Source of the DNA: Xenopus tropicalis | Taxonomy: Eukaryota; Chordata; Amphibia; Anura; Pipidae | NCBI RefSeq assembly: GCF_000004195.4 | Contig: NC_030677.2 | Span: 57,914,222 to 57,978,221, forward strand | DNA: 64,000 bases | Direction of reading: 5' to 3' | Part shown: in pieces, positions 46,403 through 57,191 of the stretch | Numbering within the stretch: the stretch's first letter is position 1 | Layout of the letters: each line of letters begins with the position of its first letter | Translations under genes and position numbers: made by a program | The notes under the pieces: model-generated | Seen by the model: only the letters and a program-made list of their open reading frames with translations | What the model was told of the DNA's origin: nothing | Databases searched by the model: none

Positions 46403-46756
46403 AAGGACGTGTCAACCCAAAAATAATTTTTTTGCCAAAGAAAACACAACTCTAAGCAACTTTGCAATATACAGTCATTACAAATTTGTAATAGTGTATA
46501 AGTTATGTGTATATATAATTGCTGTTACAAAGCAGTGTTTGTCCTTTTCTGACCTGTAGTGGGGGAGGAGACTGGCTTTTGCAACATTGTTTAACAAGTC
46601 ATAACTAGGAGTTAAGCAAATGCTGTTTTCAGTAGCAATTACATTTACAAATAACATTTAAAGCACTTACAATATTTAATATATTCATATCAAAAGTTGC
46701 TTATAATTATGTTTTTTTTTCATCAGTCATAAAATTATATTTTAGGTTGACTTCCT
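46403..46756. mobile_element. TTAA-type (Kolobok-like) MITE, intact
   Basis: The left end is AGGACGTGTCAACCC and the right end GGTTGACTTCCT, flanked by TTAA at 46399-46402 and 46757-46760. 354 bp, non-coding. The right TTAA is also the TTAA of a neighbouring TA-flanked MITE (TTAAGTCAACTAAAAAATTA), so it may have inserted into that older element. Confidence 0.8.
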
Positions 46757-46933
46757 TTAAGTCAACTAAAAAATTATTTAAAGCATAATAAACCCACTAG
46801 GATTGTATTGCCTTCAATAAGGCTTAATTATATCTTTGTTGGGATCAAGTACATGGTACTGTTTTATTATTACAGAGAAAAAATACATTCTTTAAAAATT
46901 CAAAATTCTTTGATTAAAATGGAGTCCATAGGA

Positions 46934-48458
46934 CAGGGGTGTCAAACTCAATCACATAAGGGGGCTGAAATCCAAAACACAGGCTAAGTGGCAGGATAGA
47001 TCCTTTCTCACCCTGAAACACCATATCACATGCCATCCTTGTGCATTAATCATGTTCTGAGGCTAACAACATGCACAAAGGGGTGTGCTTTCTTGTTCTT
47101 AGCAGCTTTTTCCGAGTTAGGTGTACCTGTTTATTCTGGTCTGTCTTGCCTGTCTATGTGTGGAGATGGAGCCACTAACTGTCCTTAGTCTTGAGATATT
47201 GCTACTGAAGGAGAGTCCATACCTGTGTAGTTGCCTCTGGCAGCAGGTGCAGGAACTCTGGCACAGTTGTGCCTAGTGATGGGTGCCGTGGTGCCGCGCA
47301 GGTGGTTTTTCACGGTGAGGGCAGTGAGGTTGTGGAATGCCCTTCCTAGAGATGTGGTAATGGCAGATTCTGTTAATGCCTTTAAGAGGGGCCTGGGTGA
47401 GTTCTTGATCAATCAGAATATCCAAGGCTATTGTGATACTAATATCTACAGTTAGTATTAGTGGTTGTATATATGGTTTATGTATGTGAGTGTATCGATT
47501 GGTAGGTGTGGGTTGTGTGTGCTGGGTTTACTTGGATGGGTTGAACTTGATGGACTCTGGTCTTTTTTTAACCCTATGTAACTATGTAACTATGTGGCCA
47601 GCGGCACAAGGGCAAGCCAGGACCAGACGGGAGCCGTGGGACAAGACTGAATGAAAGCCTCGCCAACCTAGGCCACAAATGAGCAGAGGACCCAGGAAAG
47701 AGGATGGCTCACTCACTACCAGGTGCAAACTTGTGGTGCTGTGGAAGCACCTGCTTTCATTCTGCCCTGCAGGGTGCGGAATGAAATAATTCTGTTAGGG
47801 TTTACACAGAACCTGATTGCAGGCTGACACTGGAGTGCCGAGGATTGAGAGGGCTGCCTGATTAAGCTCTGCGACGCGAAGGAAGTCTTGTGAACCCGCG
47901 GCAAGGAGCCGAAGGGGGAGCAGCATTCAGGCCGCCGCGTGAACAGCCGAGCTGGGGGCCAAACAGGAGGGAATAACCGGAGACAGAATCGGGGCCGGGC
48001 TGAGGTCAGTACTGAAAATGCTATGCCTAAACGCAGCGCCAAAGGGGAGAATACAAGCAGAGTCAGGGACAGGCCAAATCAAAACCGGAAGCGTTACTCG
48101 TTCTAACAGGAGCCAAACAATGTGTAGCGACTTGTAACACAAGTAACAAATTGCACTGGCAACTTGCCAATGAGTGGAAGGGCTACAAATAGCCTATCCT
48201 CTCCTCCTGATTGGCCAGTTGCGTGCCGGCTGCTTAACTCCTGCAGTGCTGGAACAAAGGGCGCCTAACAAATACACACCATGCACCCTGTAGTGCAGAA
48301 TGTAAGCAGACACTTGGAGCGCCACTGGGACTGGGGCAGCGCAGTCAGGCCATTGGAGCACTGGGACTGGGGCTGCGCGGTCAGGCACAGTCACCACGGG
48401 CCACATAAAATGGCCAGGCGGGCTGGATTCAGCCTGTGGGCCTTGTGTTTGACACATG
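46934..48458. mobile_element. 1.5-kb hAT-type element nested in a MITE
   Basis: The left end CAGGGGTGTCAAACTCAATC is the common Charlie/hAT-like terminus. The right end GGCCTTGTGTTTGACACATG is its diverged complement. The 8-bp duplication is CCATAGGA (46926-46933) and CTATAGGA (48459-48466), one mismatch, and it falls inside the MITE motif GAGTCTATGGGAGA. No transposase frame was found. A CR1 tail (47300-47595) lies inside. Bases 47600-48280 are GC-richer non-coding sequence whose origin I cannot name. Confidence 0.85.
47300..47595 (+). mobile_element. CR1 3'-end fragment nested in the hAT element
   Basis: It encodes RWFFTVRAVRLWNALPRDVV and continues through LINQNIQGYCDTNIYS, matching the C-terminus of the CR1 frame at 25242-28163 with few changes, then stop, the short 3' tail and (CTATGTAA)n. 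Strongly 5'-truncated, as is usual for CR1. The open frame at 47231-47455 starts in hAT sequence and is chimeric. Confidence 0.92.
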
Positions 48459-48519
48459 CTATAGGAGATGGCCGTCCCATAATTTGGAGCATTCTGGATA
48501 ACTGGCTTCCATGCTTGTA

Positions 48520-48842
48520 CAAGTATAGGACCCATTATCCAGAATGGACCAAGGGTATTCTGGATAAGGGGTCTTTCCGTAATTTGGATCTCCATACCTT
48601 AAGTCTACTAAAAAATTAATAAAACATTAGTTAAACCCAATAGGAATGTTTTGCATGCAATAAGGATTAATAATATCTTAGTTGGGATCAACTACAATGT
48701 ACTGTTTTTATACTACAGAGAAAAAGGAAATCAGTTTTAAAATTCTGAATTATTTGATTAAAATGGAGTCTATGGGAGACGGACTTTCCGTAATTCGGAG
48801 CTTTCTAGATAACGGGTTTCCGGATAAGGGATCCCATACCTG
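48520..48842. mobile_element. TA-flanked MITE, intact copy
   Basis: CAAGTATAGGACCCATTATC at the left and GGATAAGGGATCCCATACCTG at the right, with TA at 48518-48519 and 48843-48844. Reverse orientation relative to the copy at 6358. It abuts the interrupted copy, sharing the TA. Confidence 0.88.
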
Positions 48843-49628
48843 TACTTTACTCCCAATTACTTTTATTATATTTTCTTTGTACTTGGCTGTTGATTTTATT
48901 TTTTTTTTATAATCACAATGAATTTCTCAATGACAGTATACTTCAATATACTACCGTAGCAGAGTGAGGCACTACAGGCTGACCAGCTGGGTCTGATTAG
49001 CCTCTGGTGGCTTGTCAGTAGCTTCTAAAAGTAAAACTTAGCCGAATGCTTGTAAAATATGATTTATTTTTCTATTGCTTTTTCTGCAGCACTGGAGAAG
49101 GTTTTTTTTTATTTCTTTTGTTTTATTTTTCTTCATTTAGTTTAAACCTTTTTCTTTTATTCCACCTGCTATGTATGAGAGGTATTTAAATATAACATTA
49201 AAAAAAATCCTGTGTCAAGCAGATGCAGCAAATATTGTATTTAATGCAGACTGCTTTGTCATCCTCCAATGGCCTTGTGGAGTCACCAGAGCTTCATACA
49301 AACATGTCCTGAAGCAGTTGAAAGAAAGCCAGTGTCTACCCTGCTGTCTGTGATAACCCTTGCCCATATATATTTGTTTTTATTAGGCAGTTCCACTGCT
49401 ACAGTTTTCCAGTAAGTGCACAACAGTTATATTAAATATGAAAAACACTTTCTGCATAGAGAAAATATTGTTTTTTTTTTCATTTCCATTTGTTATTTAT
49501 TAAAGTTTGCAGTAGTTACAGAATTTCATTAGGCATAAAAAATGGGAAATCTGTATTCAAATACTGAATTATTGCTTATTAGCATTAATAATAATAATAG
49601 TATATTCTTTATTTTCTCTTTTATGAAG

Positions 49629-49852
49629 ATATAGGAATTCACTTAAGAATAATATCTGCATAGAGATGCTGCGGAAGGGCTATCACAAGTCTTTCTCAGA
49701 AGTATATACTGTGATCCAGAGGTGGGACGCCTTGAGGGATGCTGCAGGGCCTGGGTCAGCCATATGGCATCAGAAGCCCTTGGAAGAGCAGCAGGAAAAA
49801 CTGGATCAACTTCAACATTTCCTGACACGGGCTGAGGCAGCCCAAAGAGCAG
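49629..49852 (+). CDS. ttc29: ttc29 third coding exon (conserved N-terminal helical region)
   Basis: The acceptor is the AG of ATGAAG at 49627-49628 and the donor is GTAAGG at 49853. AT from the previous exon plus A gives Ile, followed by [20 protein letters not shown] and later [13 protein letters not shown] and LTRAEAA. These motifs align with vertebrate TTC29 without gaps, so this is the strongest evidence for the gene. The alternative acceptor four bases downstream (ATAG at 49630-49633) would lose the conserved YR. The exon encodes about 75 residues and leaves one base (G). The next exon, expected to start the TPR helices, is not visible in the remaining 14 kb, so the gene continues past the window. 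Confidence 0.93.
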
Positions 49853-50989
49853 GTAAGGAAGGGCATTGTGGGTAAAAAAGCAGCAGGAGCTGAAGCAGAA
49901 AGAGCCTCAGGCGAGGATTCTAAATTGTTTCATCTCTGAGTCTGAAACATTACTGCAATTTAGCACTTATCAGCGTTACTCTTATCTGCCATATAGCAAG
50001 ATAAGTAGTAGATCATAAAATATGGTTAAAAAGGAGTCTGGCATCAAACTGTGCTCTTTTCTTTTTCTGTAATCCTCTAAAACAGGAATCAAGGAGATTA
50101 AGGGTGTGAATATTATAAAACACCCTTTTGGGAATATTTGTGTTTTATATGCACAAGCCGAGATCTTTTGGAAAAGCAATACAAATGCAGTGTCATTTCC
50201 TTTGCTGGGAATGCTGCTGTATTAAGCAGTATTGCAACTTCCTTCTGTGTAAATATTTAAATGTACTATTGCAATAAGCTTCTGAACTTACACCTATCTT
50301 TCTTGTTATTTTAATACACACTACAAGAAAATTTTTATCTTGTATTTTCTATTTTATTGTAATATTAAATATGATATGACCTAGCTCTTTACATCTTAAA
50401 GTGGCTGCACCTCATGGTTCAACATAAGTTCTATGTATTAGATTTGTTTTGCACAAACTTTACACATAATATTTTATTTTTATCTTCCACTAGAACAGCA
50501 TTAAAATGAAACCAAAAGTATTTTCGTTGTGCCACCTCATGATTATTCTGAGCATTTGTGGGAAGAGACGACGTGGATAGGGCAGTTGGGGATGGGGCTC
50601 AGTCTAAATGCCGTGAATGTAATATTGGTGGACGGGGTCTATTTGCACTCTATAAGGGTTATATACAAATGTTGCCAAATGAGGTTGTGCGCAAATGTTG
50701 TGCTTATTGATGCTAGTCATTAAAGGTGCTTGTGTCCAAACATGTTTCTTGTACTTATGCATAGTTTCACCAGTCACCAATGTATCTAGCATGCCCTTTC
50801 CCCTGAATCAGGAAGTTTTTGTATAATGTGAAACCCTTGAGCTAATGCCACCCTGAACGTGGTGCTAATTCCAGGGTTTACACAGTGTGTCAATAGGTGC
50901 AGCAGTCTTGTGCCAAAAAATAATGTATTGAATTCAAGCTTTGACACACTCCTGACTTCAAAATAGTGCTTGCATGTTGTAGCAAGTCA

Positions 50990-51410
50990 TTGCCCTAGTA
51001 GAGCTTACAATCTTAGGTCACTATCACATTCACACAACACACTATGATCAACTCTTAGGAGTCAGTTAACCTGGCAATATGTTATTGGAGTGGAGAAGGG
51101 CACAGAGATTCCATAGAAAACACATACAGACATGGGCAGGGCATACAAATGTCCCACAGAAATTAAACCTAGGACCCCAGTGTTGCAAAGCAGCAATGCT
51201 AACTAGTGCATTACTGTGCTGCCGTATGTTCTTGAACCCATTCGTTTCAAGGGTTTACACAATGGCACAACTGCAGCTTATGCAACTTACCACACAGCAG
51301 CAATTATGCTATAATTTTGGGAAAACACTGCATTACGGGTCAAAATCATGGCAATTTATGCCCCAAATTGTATTTTGCACACTGTACTTGCAGTTGTAAA
51401 TTACACTTCT
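50990..51410. repeat. Old SINE/L2-type repeat fragment
   Basis: Words AGAGCTTACAATCTTAGGTC, ACACTATGATCAACTC, CAGTTAACCTGGCAAT, CACATACAGACATGGGCAGG and ACCTAGGACCCCAGTGTTGC with GCAGCAATGCTAACTA recur in the same order at 53340-53550. The latter half resembles the widely conserved tail of vertebrate L2/SINE repeats (…GGAGAACATGCAAACTCC…). Family not certain. Confidence 0.55.
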
Positions 51411-51939
51411 AGACCACAAGAAAACTGGCTTTATGGTCATTATCATCAGTTGTGTAGCACCTTCAAGTTATGCAGGACTTCACATTAATAGTTAAGGAAC
51501 AGGGGTCTTACAGTAATTAAACAGAGGGGTTACAGATTAAAAATAGGGCCAGAAGGCCCTGCTCTAATTCAAGATCTGTGGTAAACATATTTGTTCTACT
51601 AGATATTTTTTAAATTATGGCTAAATGTCTGTAACATAAATGATTTAATTTACCTATAACTTCTTCATGAGGAAAGTAATTGAGGTTTGAGCAAATGTTG
51701 GATTGCAGTGGGATGATATGGACAATTTGCTGGATGATACCAGTTCAGTATCAGTATATCAAGTGAATTCTCAATATGCATATAACCAGATTGTGTATAA
51801 GTAATAAACTATACCACGCATGTGGCACCATGCATGTATAATGTAGTTGTTTAGAGTTAAAACTTATTAATGCAAAATGGTCCTCTGTAAAAGTCCCCAA
51901 AACAAAATATATACAATATATGCACATACATGTTACGAA

Positions 51940-52456
51940 CAGAATGCTTTTGACCTGGTGTTCTCAGGATAAGGGGTCTTTCCGTAGTTTGGATCTCTAT
52001 ATCTTAAGTCTACTAAATAATTATTTTTGAATTAATTGCTTAAAATGGAGTTCCTGTAATTTGGAGCTTTACAGATAATGGATCTCATACCTGTGTTTTT
52101 TTAGTACTTTATCCAGTGTCCCAATCTGCCATTTTGCAGATATATACAATATACTGTATATACATACATGTTACCAACACTGGTATGGGACCTGTTATCC
52201 AGAATGCTTTTGACCTGGGGTTCTCTGGATAAGGGGTCTTTCCGTAATATGGATTTCCATACCGTAAGTCTACTAAAAAATTATTTAAACATTAAATAAA
52301 CCCAATAGGATTGGTTTGGCACTGATAAGGTGGGCACCACCAAGGTACTTCTTATTATTACACAGAAAAAAAATAATTTTAATATTTTAAAATTATTTGC
52401 TTAAAATGGAGGTTCTGTAATTTGGAGCTTTCCAGATAATGGATCCCATTCCTGTG
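51940..52456. mobile_element. Two TA-type MITE copies in tandem, first internally deleted
   Basis: Bases 51940-52096 and 52180-52456 both hold CAGAATGCTTTTGACCTGG, GGATAAGGGGTCTTTCCGTA, AAGTCTACTAAA, TGCTTAAAATGGAG and ATAATGGATC(C/T)CAT. The first lacks about 120 bp of the middle. Both share the unusual CTTTTGACCTGG, so one may derive from the other. Confidence 0.8.
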
Positions 52457-53339
52457 TTTTTTTTTCAGTACTTTACCCTGTGTCCCAATCTGCTCTTTTG
52501 TGTGTTTAAATAGGGTTCTGGGAAGTGTATGTACAGTAGACTGTAAATTCAGAAACAGGACACACGTGCATCCCAGTAGTACCCTTTAGTGACTGTCATC
52601 CAGCAACTATTGCTGATGGAAGGACCAGTTATAGATGTGATGATCATCATTAGCTTCCTTAAACAGATGTATTACAGTATAAAGCAGTAGGTATTGGGTC
52701 TGTTTCCAGTTTGTTAATGAATGGTATATGAAGACATTATACCAGACATGGGCAATTATGAAACCTCACTCTGTTTTTATAATGTAACCTTCAGTAGACG
52801 TGTGATTAAAAATGGAGTGACGTCCAAGGCTAATGGCACTTTGGGCTTTTGGCCTCCTCTGTCATCTGGTGAAAAACAGTGATCGAAATTCCCCTGTGGC
52901 AAAAATGCAGAGGTCCCTAGTGTGTGTTTATTGGCCAGGGTGCCTTCCAATAAATAACATTACAAATGGTAACAAGAGAAGCAGTATTATTTAGTGTTTA
53001 CTGTGAAGCAAGAGCAATTAGTTAAAGCTCCCTTATTAAAAATCTAGGTTACAAATATTCCATGACTATAAAAATAATATTGTACCGTATGTAGTCTCAT
53101 ACTAAGGCAATAAAGTACATTCATAAAATGAGGAGATTATGTTACCTTTTTCTAGCATCCGCAATACAAAAAGCAATTTTTAAAAAAACAAGATCTGGTT
53201 AGAAAATGGACTGTAAGTTCATGTTTATTTTTATTTGTGAATTTTAATTAATCTTTGTGCCTTCATTTTATTTCATTTGCCCTGGCAATAATTTTACTGC
53301 ATTCAATCCTATAGATGTGTATAGAAGTGTATTGACCAA

Positions 53340-53550
53340 TATATATGCACGCTATGATCAACTCTCAGGACTATCAGAAGTCAGTTAACCAGGCAATTAG
53401 TTATTGAAATGTGGGATGACACTAAAGTTCCCAGAAGAAACCCACACAGATGTGGGAAGAACATTTGATCACCCCTCCAAAAATGTCCTTGCTGAAACTG
53501 AACCTAGGGTCCCAGTGTCATGGCAGCAATGTTCACTATTGTTACTGTGC
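53340..53550. repeat. Second copy of the old SINE/L2-type repeat
   Basis: CGCTATGATCAACTCTCAGG, AGTCAGTTAACCAGGCAAT, AAACCCACACAGATGTGGGA and AACCTAGGGTCCCAGTGTCA parallel 51040-51220. It lies directly left of a hairpin MITE. Confidence 0.55.
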
Positions 53551-53559
53551 TGACATATA

Positions 53560-53830
53560 GGGGCACATTTACTTATCCACGTGCGCTCTGAGTGTTCGTT
53601 CGATCGGTCCAGTCGTATTTTCCGCGACTTTTCGTACCTTGCACAACTTTTCCAATGATTGCGTGACTTTTTCGACGCTTGTGCGACTTTTTCGCCAATA
53701 CGATATTATCGTGACTAATACGATTTTTTCGTAAGCATTTTCGTGATATTTGCGATCTTCAGAAATTTTCGTTTCCAATCTGAATTTTTCCCATTCAGGA
53801 TTCAAACTTGTGTTTTGATAAATCTGCCCC
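53560..53830. mobile_element. Harbinger-type hairpin MITE, intact
   Basis: GGGGCACATTTACTTATCCA on the left, GTTTTGATAAATCTGCCCC on the right, ATA on both sides (53557-53559, 53831-53833). 271 bp, with many TTTTCG/CGACTTTT words. Confidence 0.85.
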
Positions 53831-54020
53831 ATAATCTTGAAATTGCCCATGCCCATGCATTTCTAGGGTTTATATAGTGGGGTGTATTTCTAAAAATGTA
53901 ATTTTTATAGGGATAGGGAAAGGCTTTATCACTGGGGGGGGGTGGGGCAATTTGTTAGGTATCCCCCAGTCATTATAATTGCTAACCTCAGACCCTGGGA
54001 TGATGATCAGCTTTGCTTAA

Positions 54021-54968
54021 AGGAGAAAGAAAGAAAACTAAGTAAGTTTTATCAGAAAGGTCTATGTAAAAACTGATATAAGCACTCACAGAAACGCTGC
54101 ACTGACTTCTTTGTCAAAAGATTTCTTGTGGCTGTAATTCATTTGCCAGAGATACGCAGCTCTCTGCTCTCTCCTGCCCCCCCTCCCTCAAGAAACTCAC
54201 TCCTGCCCCTTAGGAATGTGGATCTGAGCCAATCAGCAGGAAGCTGACTCATAGGGGCTGATTTACTTACCCACGAACGGGTCGAAATGAGTCCGATTGC
54301 GTTTTTTTCGTAATGATCGGTATTTTGCGATTTTTTCGTATGTTTTGCGATTTTTTCGGATTCTTTACGAATTTTTCGTTACCAATACGATTTTTGCGTA
54401 AAAACGCGAGTTTTTCGTATCCATTACGAAAGTTGCGTAAAAAGTTGCGCATTTTTCGTAGCGTTAAAACTTACGCGAAAAGTTGCGCATTTTTCGTAGC
54501 GTTAAAACTTACGCGAAAAGTTGCGCATTTTTCGCGTAAGTTTTAACGCTACGAAAAATGCGCAACTTTTTACGCAACTTTCGTAATGGATACGAAAAAC
54601 TCGCGTTTTTACGCAAAAATCGTATTGGTAACGAAAAATTCGTAAAGAATCCGAAAAAATCGCAAAACATACGAAAAAGTCGCAAAATGTTCGTTTTCAA
54701 GTCGGAACTTTTCCAATTCGGGTCGGATTCGTGGGTTAGTAAATCAGCCCCTTAGTCTTACTAACTGAGCATGTTCACTTGGTCTGGGTGTCTGTGCAGG
54801 AGTGAGGCATTATGGGAACTTTCTTTACACAGCTCAGCGTTTTTTCTTCCTGTTTGGCTTCTGATCATCTGAACAGGTGAATTATGGGGAGACTTAAGGG
54901 CACTATTGAGACAACTGAAGGTATGCCTGCAGCTTGAGATTAACTCTTTATTAGCCTTTCCTTCTCCT
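54021..54968. mobile_element. Kolobok-like TTAA element carrying a nested hairpin MITE
   Basis: The left end is AGGAGAAAGAAAGAAAAC and the right end CCTTTCCTTCTCCT, with TTAA at 54017-54020 and 54969-54972. The non-nested part matches 46014-46330. No coding capacity. The C/T-rich middle and GAGCCAATCAGCAGGAAGC are landmarks. Confidence 0.82.
54254..54751. mobile_element. Harbinger-type hairpin MITE, 498-bp near-perfect palindrome
   Basis: GGGGCTGATTTACTTACCCA … GTGGGTTAGTAAATCAGCCCC, flanked by ATA (54251-54253) and TTA (54752-54754). The two arms (54300-54480 and 54560-54700) are complementary over long stretches. A direct duplication of CGCATTTTTCGTAGCGTTAA lies on the left of the centre. 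Matched open frames on both strands are mirror artefacts. Confidence 0.92.
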
Positions 54969-55756
54969 TTAAAACTGAGCTGACCCAGGGTACTGTTGAA
55001 GGTAGCATTGCACTACCATCTTGCATTTGGTCTCTGCAAACCTCTATTTTGCCCATGGCAGTGTGCAAATATTTAACTTAGAAGCTGAAAAGCAAAGTTT
55101 TTGCTTTATTGCACATATGCAGAGCCCAGAGAAACTGCCAGGATTGCAGAGTATACTCCTACAATAGTCAGCGATAGCAATAACAGTGATATCAATTTGG
55201 CACCCCACCTTGATTAAGCCTTTAAATAACAATTTTTAAAGCTTAGTTATTGCGCTAGTCCTTAGCTTTGCATTTTAACTTAAATTCCTATGTAAGAGTT
55301 TTCCTTACAATTTAACTGCTGATTTAGAGCTTTTGGAATTTGCTAGCTTTTACACAGAGTTGTGATGTGGAAAATTGTAAAAACTATATGTCCATGACTC
55401 TTTATCTCAGTTTTATAAATATGCCCCAGTGGTTGATAGTTTCCCATGAAAATACTTGTGCTGGGTAATCATATTTTCTTGATTCAGAGCTTAAAGACAA
55501 GCTTTGTAGCACTAAATGGGTTATGTAAAATGAATAGAATGAGTAACAATTGCTCATCTTATTGATTTATCCAGCCGGCCACAGCTGCACACCAGACTAA
55601 ATGTCTGCTCACATTACTATTATTACAGATGGATTTGCCGTAATGTATTTTGTAGGATATTTCAACATTTTCTAATTTACATTGATTTTTTTTGTTGATT
55701 TCCTTAAAATATTTTATATTCACAGCTGCAGATTTGCTAATTCACAGTTTGTCCAA

Positions 55757-55880
55757 TTATGTATATAGTTTATGTATGTGAGTGTATAGATTGGTTAGTA
55801 TAGGTTGTGTGCTGGGTTTACTCGGATGGGTTGAACTTGATGGACAATGGTCTTTTTTCAACCCTATGTAACTATGTAAT
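55757..55880 (+). mobile_element. CR1 3'-tail fragment
   Basis: TTATGTATGTGAGTGTATAG, GGTTTACTCGGATGGGTTGA, TGGTCTTTTTTCAACCCTAT and then CTATGTAA repeats match the 3' tail of the CR1 at 25099-25240 (reverse). Only about 120 bp remain. Confidence 0.88.
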
Positions 55881-56230
55881 TATTATGCTATAGGTATACA
55901 GGATCCAGGATTGTAGGTTAGCATAGGGCGTAAGATTTTTACATGTAAAATATTAGGGTCATTCACTTTTTCCTAGTATTATAAACAGTGTTTCACACTA
56001 AAGTTATAGATTAATGAAAAGAGATTAATTAATGATTAATTAAAGAGGTATAAAAGTTTCCATGAAAGCACCGACTGCACCAAGAGTCTTTCATAAATTT
56101 ATATTTGTGTATGAGTTGGAGTCAACACACTTCTTATTTTAATAAGTTAAAGTAAAATATACTTGAGCTCCAGTAATCTACTGTTCCCAGTGCCCAGATT
56201 ATCATGAATAATTGCCAGTAATGGGTTTAA

Positions 56231-56570
56231 AGGAGAAGGAAAGGCTAAGTGACTTTAATCGCTTACCTTGTACCCCAGGGTACCTGTGATTGTTTGCTCT
56301 TCCTAGTTCACACGCTTGCGCATGCGCAGTAGAGTGAAAAGCCGAACTTTAACTTCAAGTCGGCTTTTCACTCTAATGCGCATGTGCCGGCCCAGGGATT
56401 TTGCCGGCAGAAGACATAAGGAAGAAGGAAGCACTCGCTGCAGGTACCCCGGGCTGGTGCGGTTTTCTCCTAACAGGGGCACCAGCCCGGGGTACAAGGT
56501 AAGCGATTAAAGTCATGTGGGGGTGCCTAACATTTTGGCACCCCCAAGTGACTTAGCCTTTCCTTCTCCT
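56231..56570. mobile_element. Kolobok-like palindromic MITE, intact
   Basis: AGGAGAAGGAAAGGCTAAGT at the left and ACTTAGCCTTTCCTTCTCCT at the right are perfect inverted repeats, with TTAA at 56227-56230 and 56571-56574. Further internal arms are GCGCATGCGCAGTAGAGTGA and TACCCCGGGCTGGTGC. 340 bp. A diverged relative is at 58399-58749. Confidence 0.9.
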
Positions 56571-56574
56571 TTAA

Positions 56575-56808
56575 GGGCTCTGGTACACGAGGAGATTATT
56601 CGCGACAAATCTCCCTTGTTGCGAGCGACTAATCTCCCCGATATGACATCCCACCGGCGAAAATGTAAATCGCCAGTGGGATGGAATACGCGGGCGAAGT
56701 TGCCTCTCAAAGCAACTTCGCCGATCTCCGCAAATCTCGCCGCGCAAATCTCGCACGCAACAAGGGAGATTTGTCATGTGCGACTAATCTCCCCGTGTAC
56801 CAGAGCCC
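56575..56808. mobile_element. Harbinger-type MITE abutting the Kolobok-like element
   Basis: GGGCTCTGGTACACGAGGAG at the left and CTCCCCGTGTACCAGAGCCC at the right are inverted repeats, with TAA at 56572-56574 and 56809-56811. The left TAA is part of the TTAA of the neighbouring element. A relative lies at 62082-62389 (ACACGGGGAGATT … AATCTCCCCGTGT). Confidence 0.9.
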
Positions 56809-56896
56809 TAAGTAATGACACTAAAATAAGAATCTGTTGATGCAAACTGCTAAAGGAAAATGAAATTATTTGCAGGTGTAGGGTGACAAAAATTCA

Positions 56897-57191
56897 AGGT
56901 GGCCATATACAGGCATATTAAAGCTGCCGATATGATCCCTTCAGATCGATTCTGCAACTTATCTGTATGCGCGTGGGACAGACAGGTTTGATTTTCTCAT
57001 CATATTGAGGACCGCATCAGATGTGGCCCTCGCTCCAACAGCTTGTATTCCTATTGTTGTAATCCAGTCGCTTGGCCCTGGGGATAAATGATTGGATTAT
57101 GCTGATATCACTCACCTTAGGTGGGCGTATCGAGGGAAAGATCCGCTCATTTGGCAAAGTTGCTTAACAAGTGGATAGTGTATGGCCAGCT
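56897..57191. mobile_element. Harbinger-type MITE, 'GGCCATA' family
   Basis: AGGTGGCCATATACAGGC … GTGTATGGCCAGCT, with TCA on the left and TTA on the right (one mismatch). Shares AAAGCTGCCGATATGATCCC with the copy at 19174. Confidence 0.75.

Larger units (their letters stand above)
46757..48517. mobile_element. TA-flanked MITE copy split by a hAT insertion
   Basis: Bases 46757-46933 (TTAAGTCAACTAAAAAATTA … ATGGAGTCCATAGGA) and 48467-48517 (GATGGCCGTCCCATAATTTG … CATGCTTG) join to give the family sequence found at 48606-48842. Its left ~80 bp are missing. It ends at TA 48518-48519, which is also the left TA of the next copy. Confidence 0.85.
28649..49628 (+). other. ttc29: Large intron of ttc29 (about 21 kb)
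   Basis: The interval lies between the GTAAGT donor at 28649 and the acceptor AG at 49627-49628. No further exon is needed, because the flanking exons already join to give the conserved SKEExA-x-YRNS sequence. It contains the many MITEs, hAT elements and nested repeats listed separately. Stretches with no recognised feature include about 29.7-31.5, 32.7-33.1, 37.8-39.7, 43.0-44.5 and 44.8-45.6 kb; these are AT-rich non-coding DNA. Confidence 0.85.

Noticed and set aside
47716..48142. - strand frames of 71 and 108 codons
   Set aside because: They lie inside the nested hAT element in GC-richer repeat sequence and have no recognisable domain.
49630..49633. Alternative acceptor TATAG for the third ttc29 exon
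   Set aside because: Would drop the conserved Tyr-Arg before Asn-Ser; the upstream AAG keeps the frame and the conserved residues.
54313..54755. Mirror-image frames of 61-77 codons on both strands
   Set aside because: By-products of the palindromic MITE; the same peptide is read from both arms.
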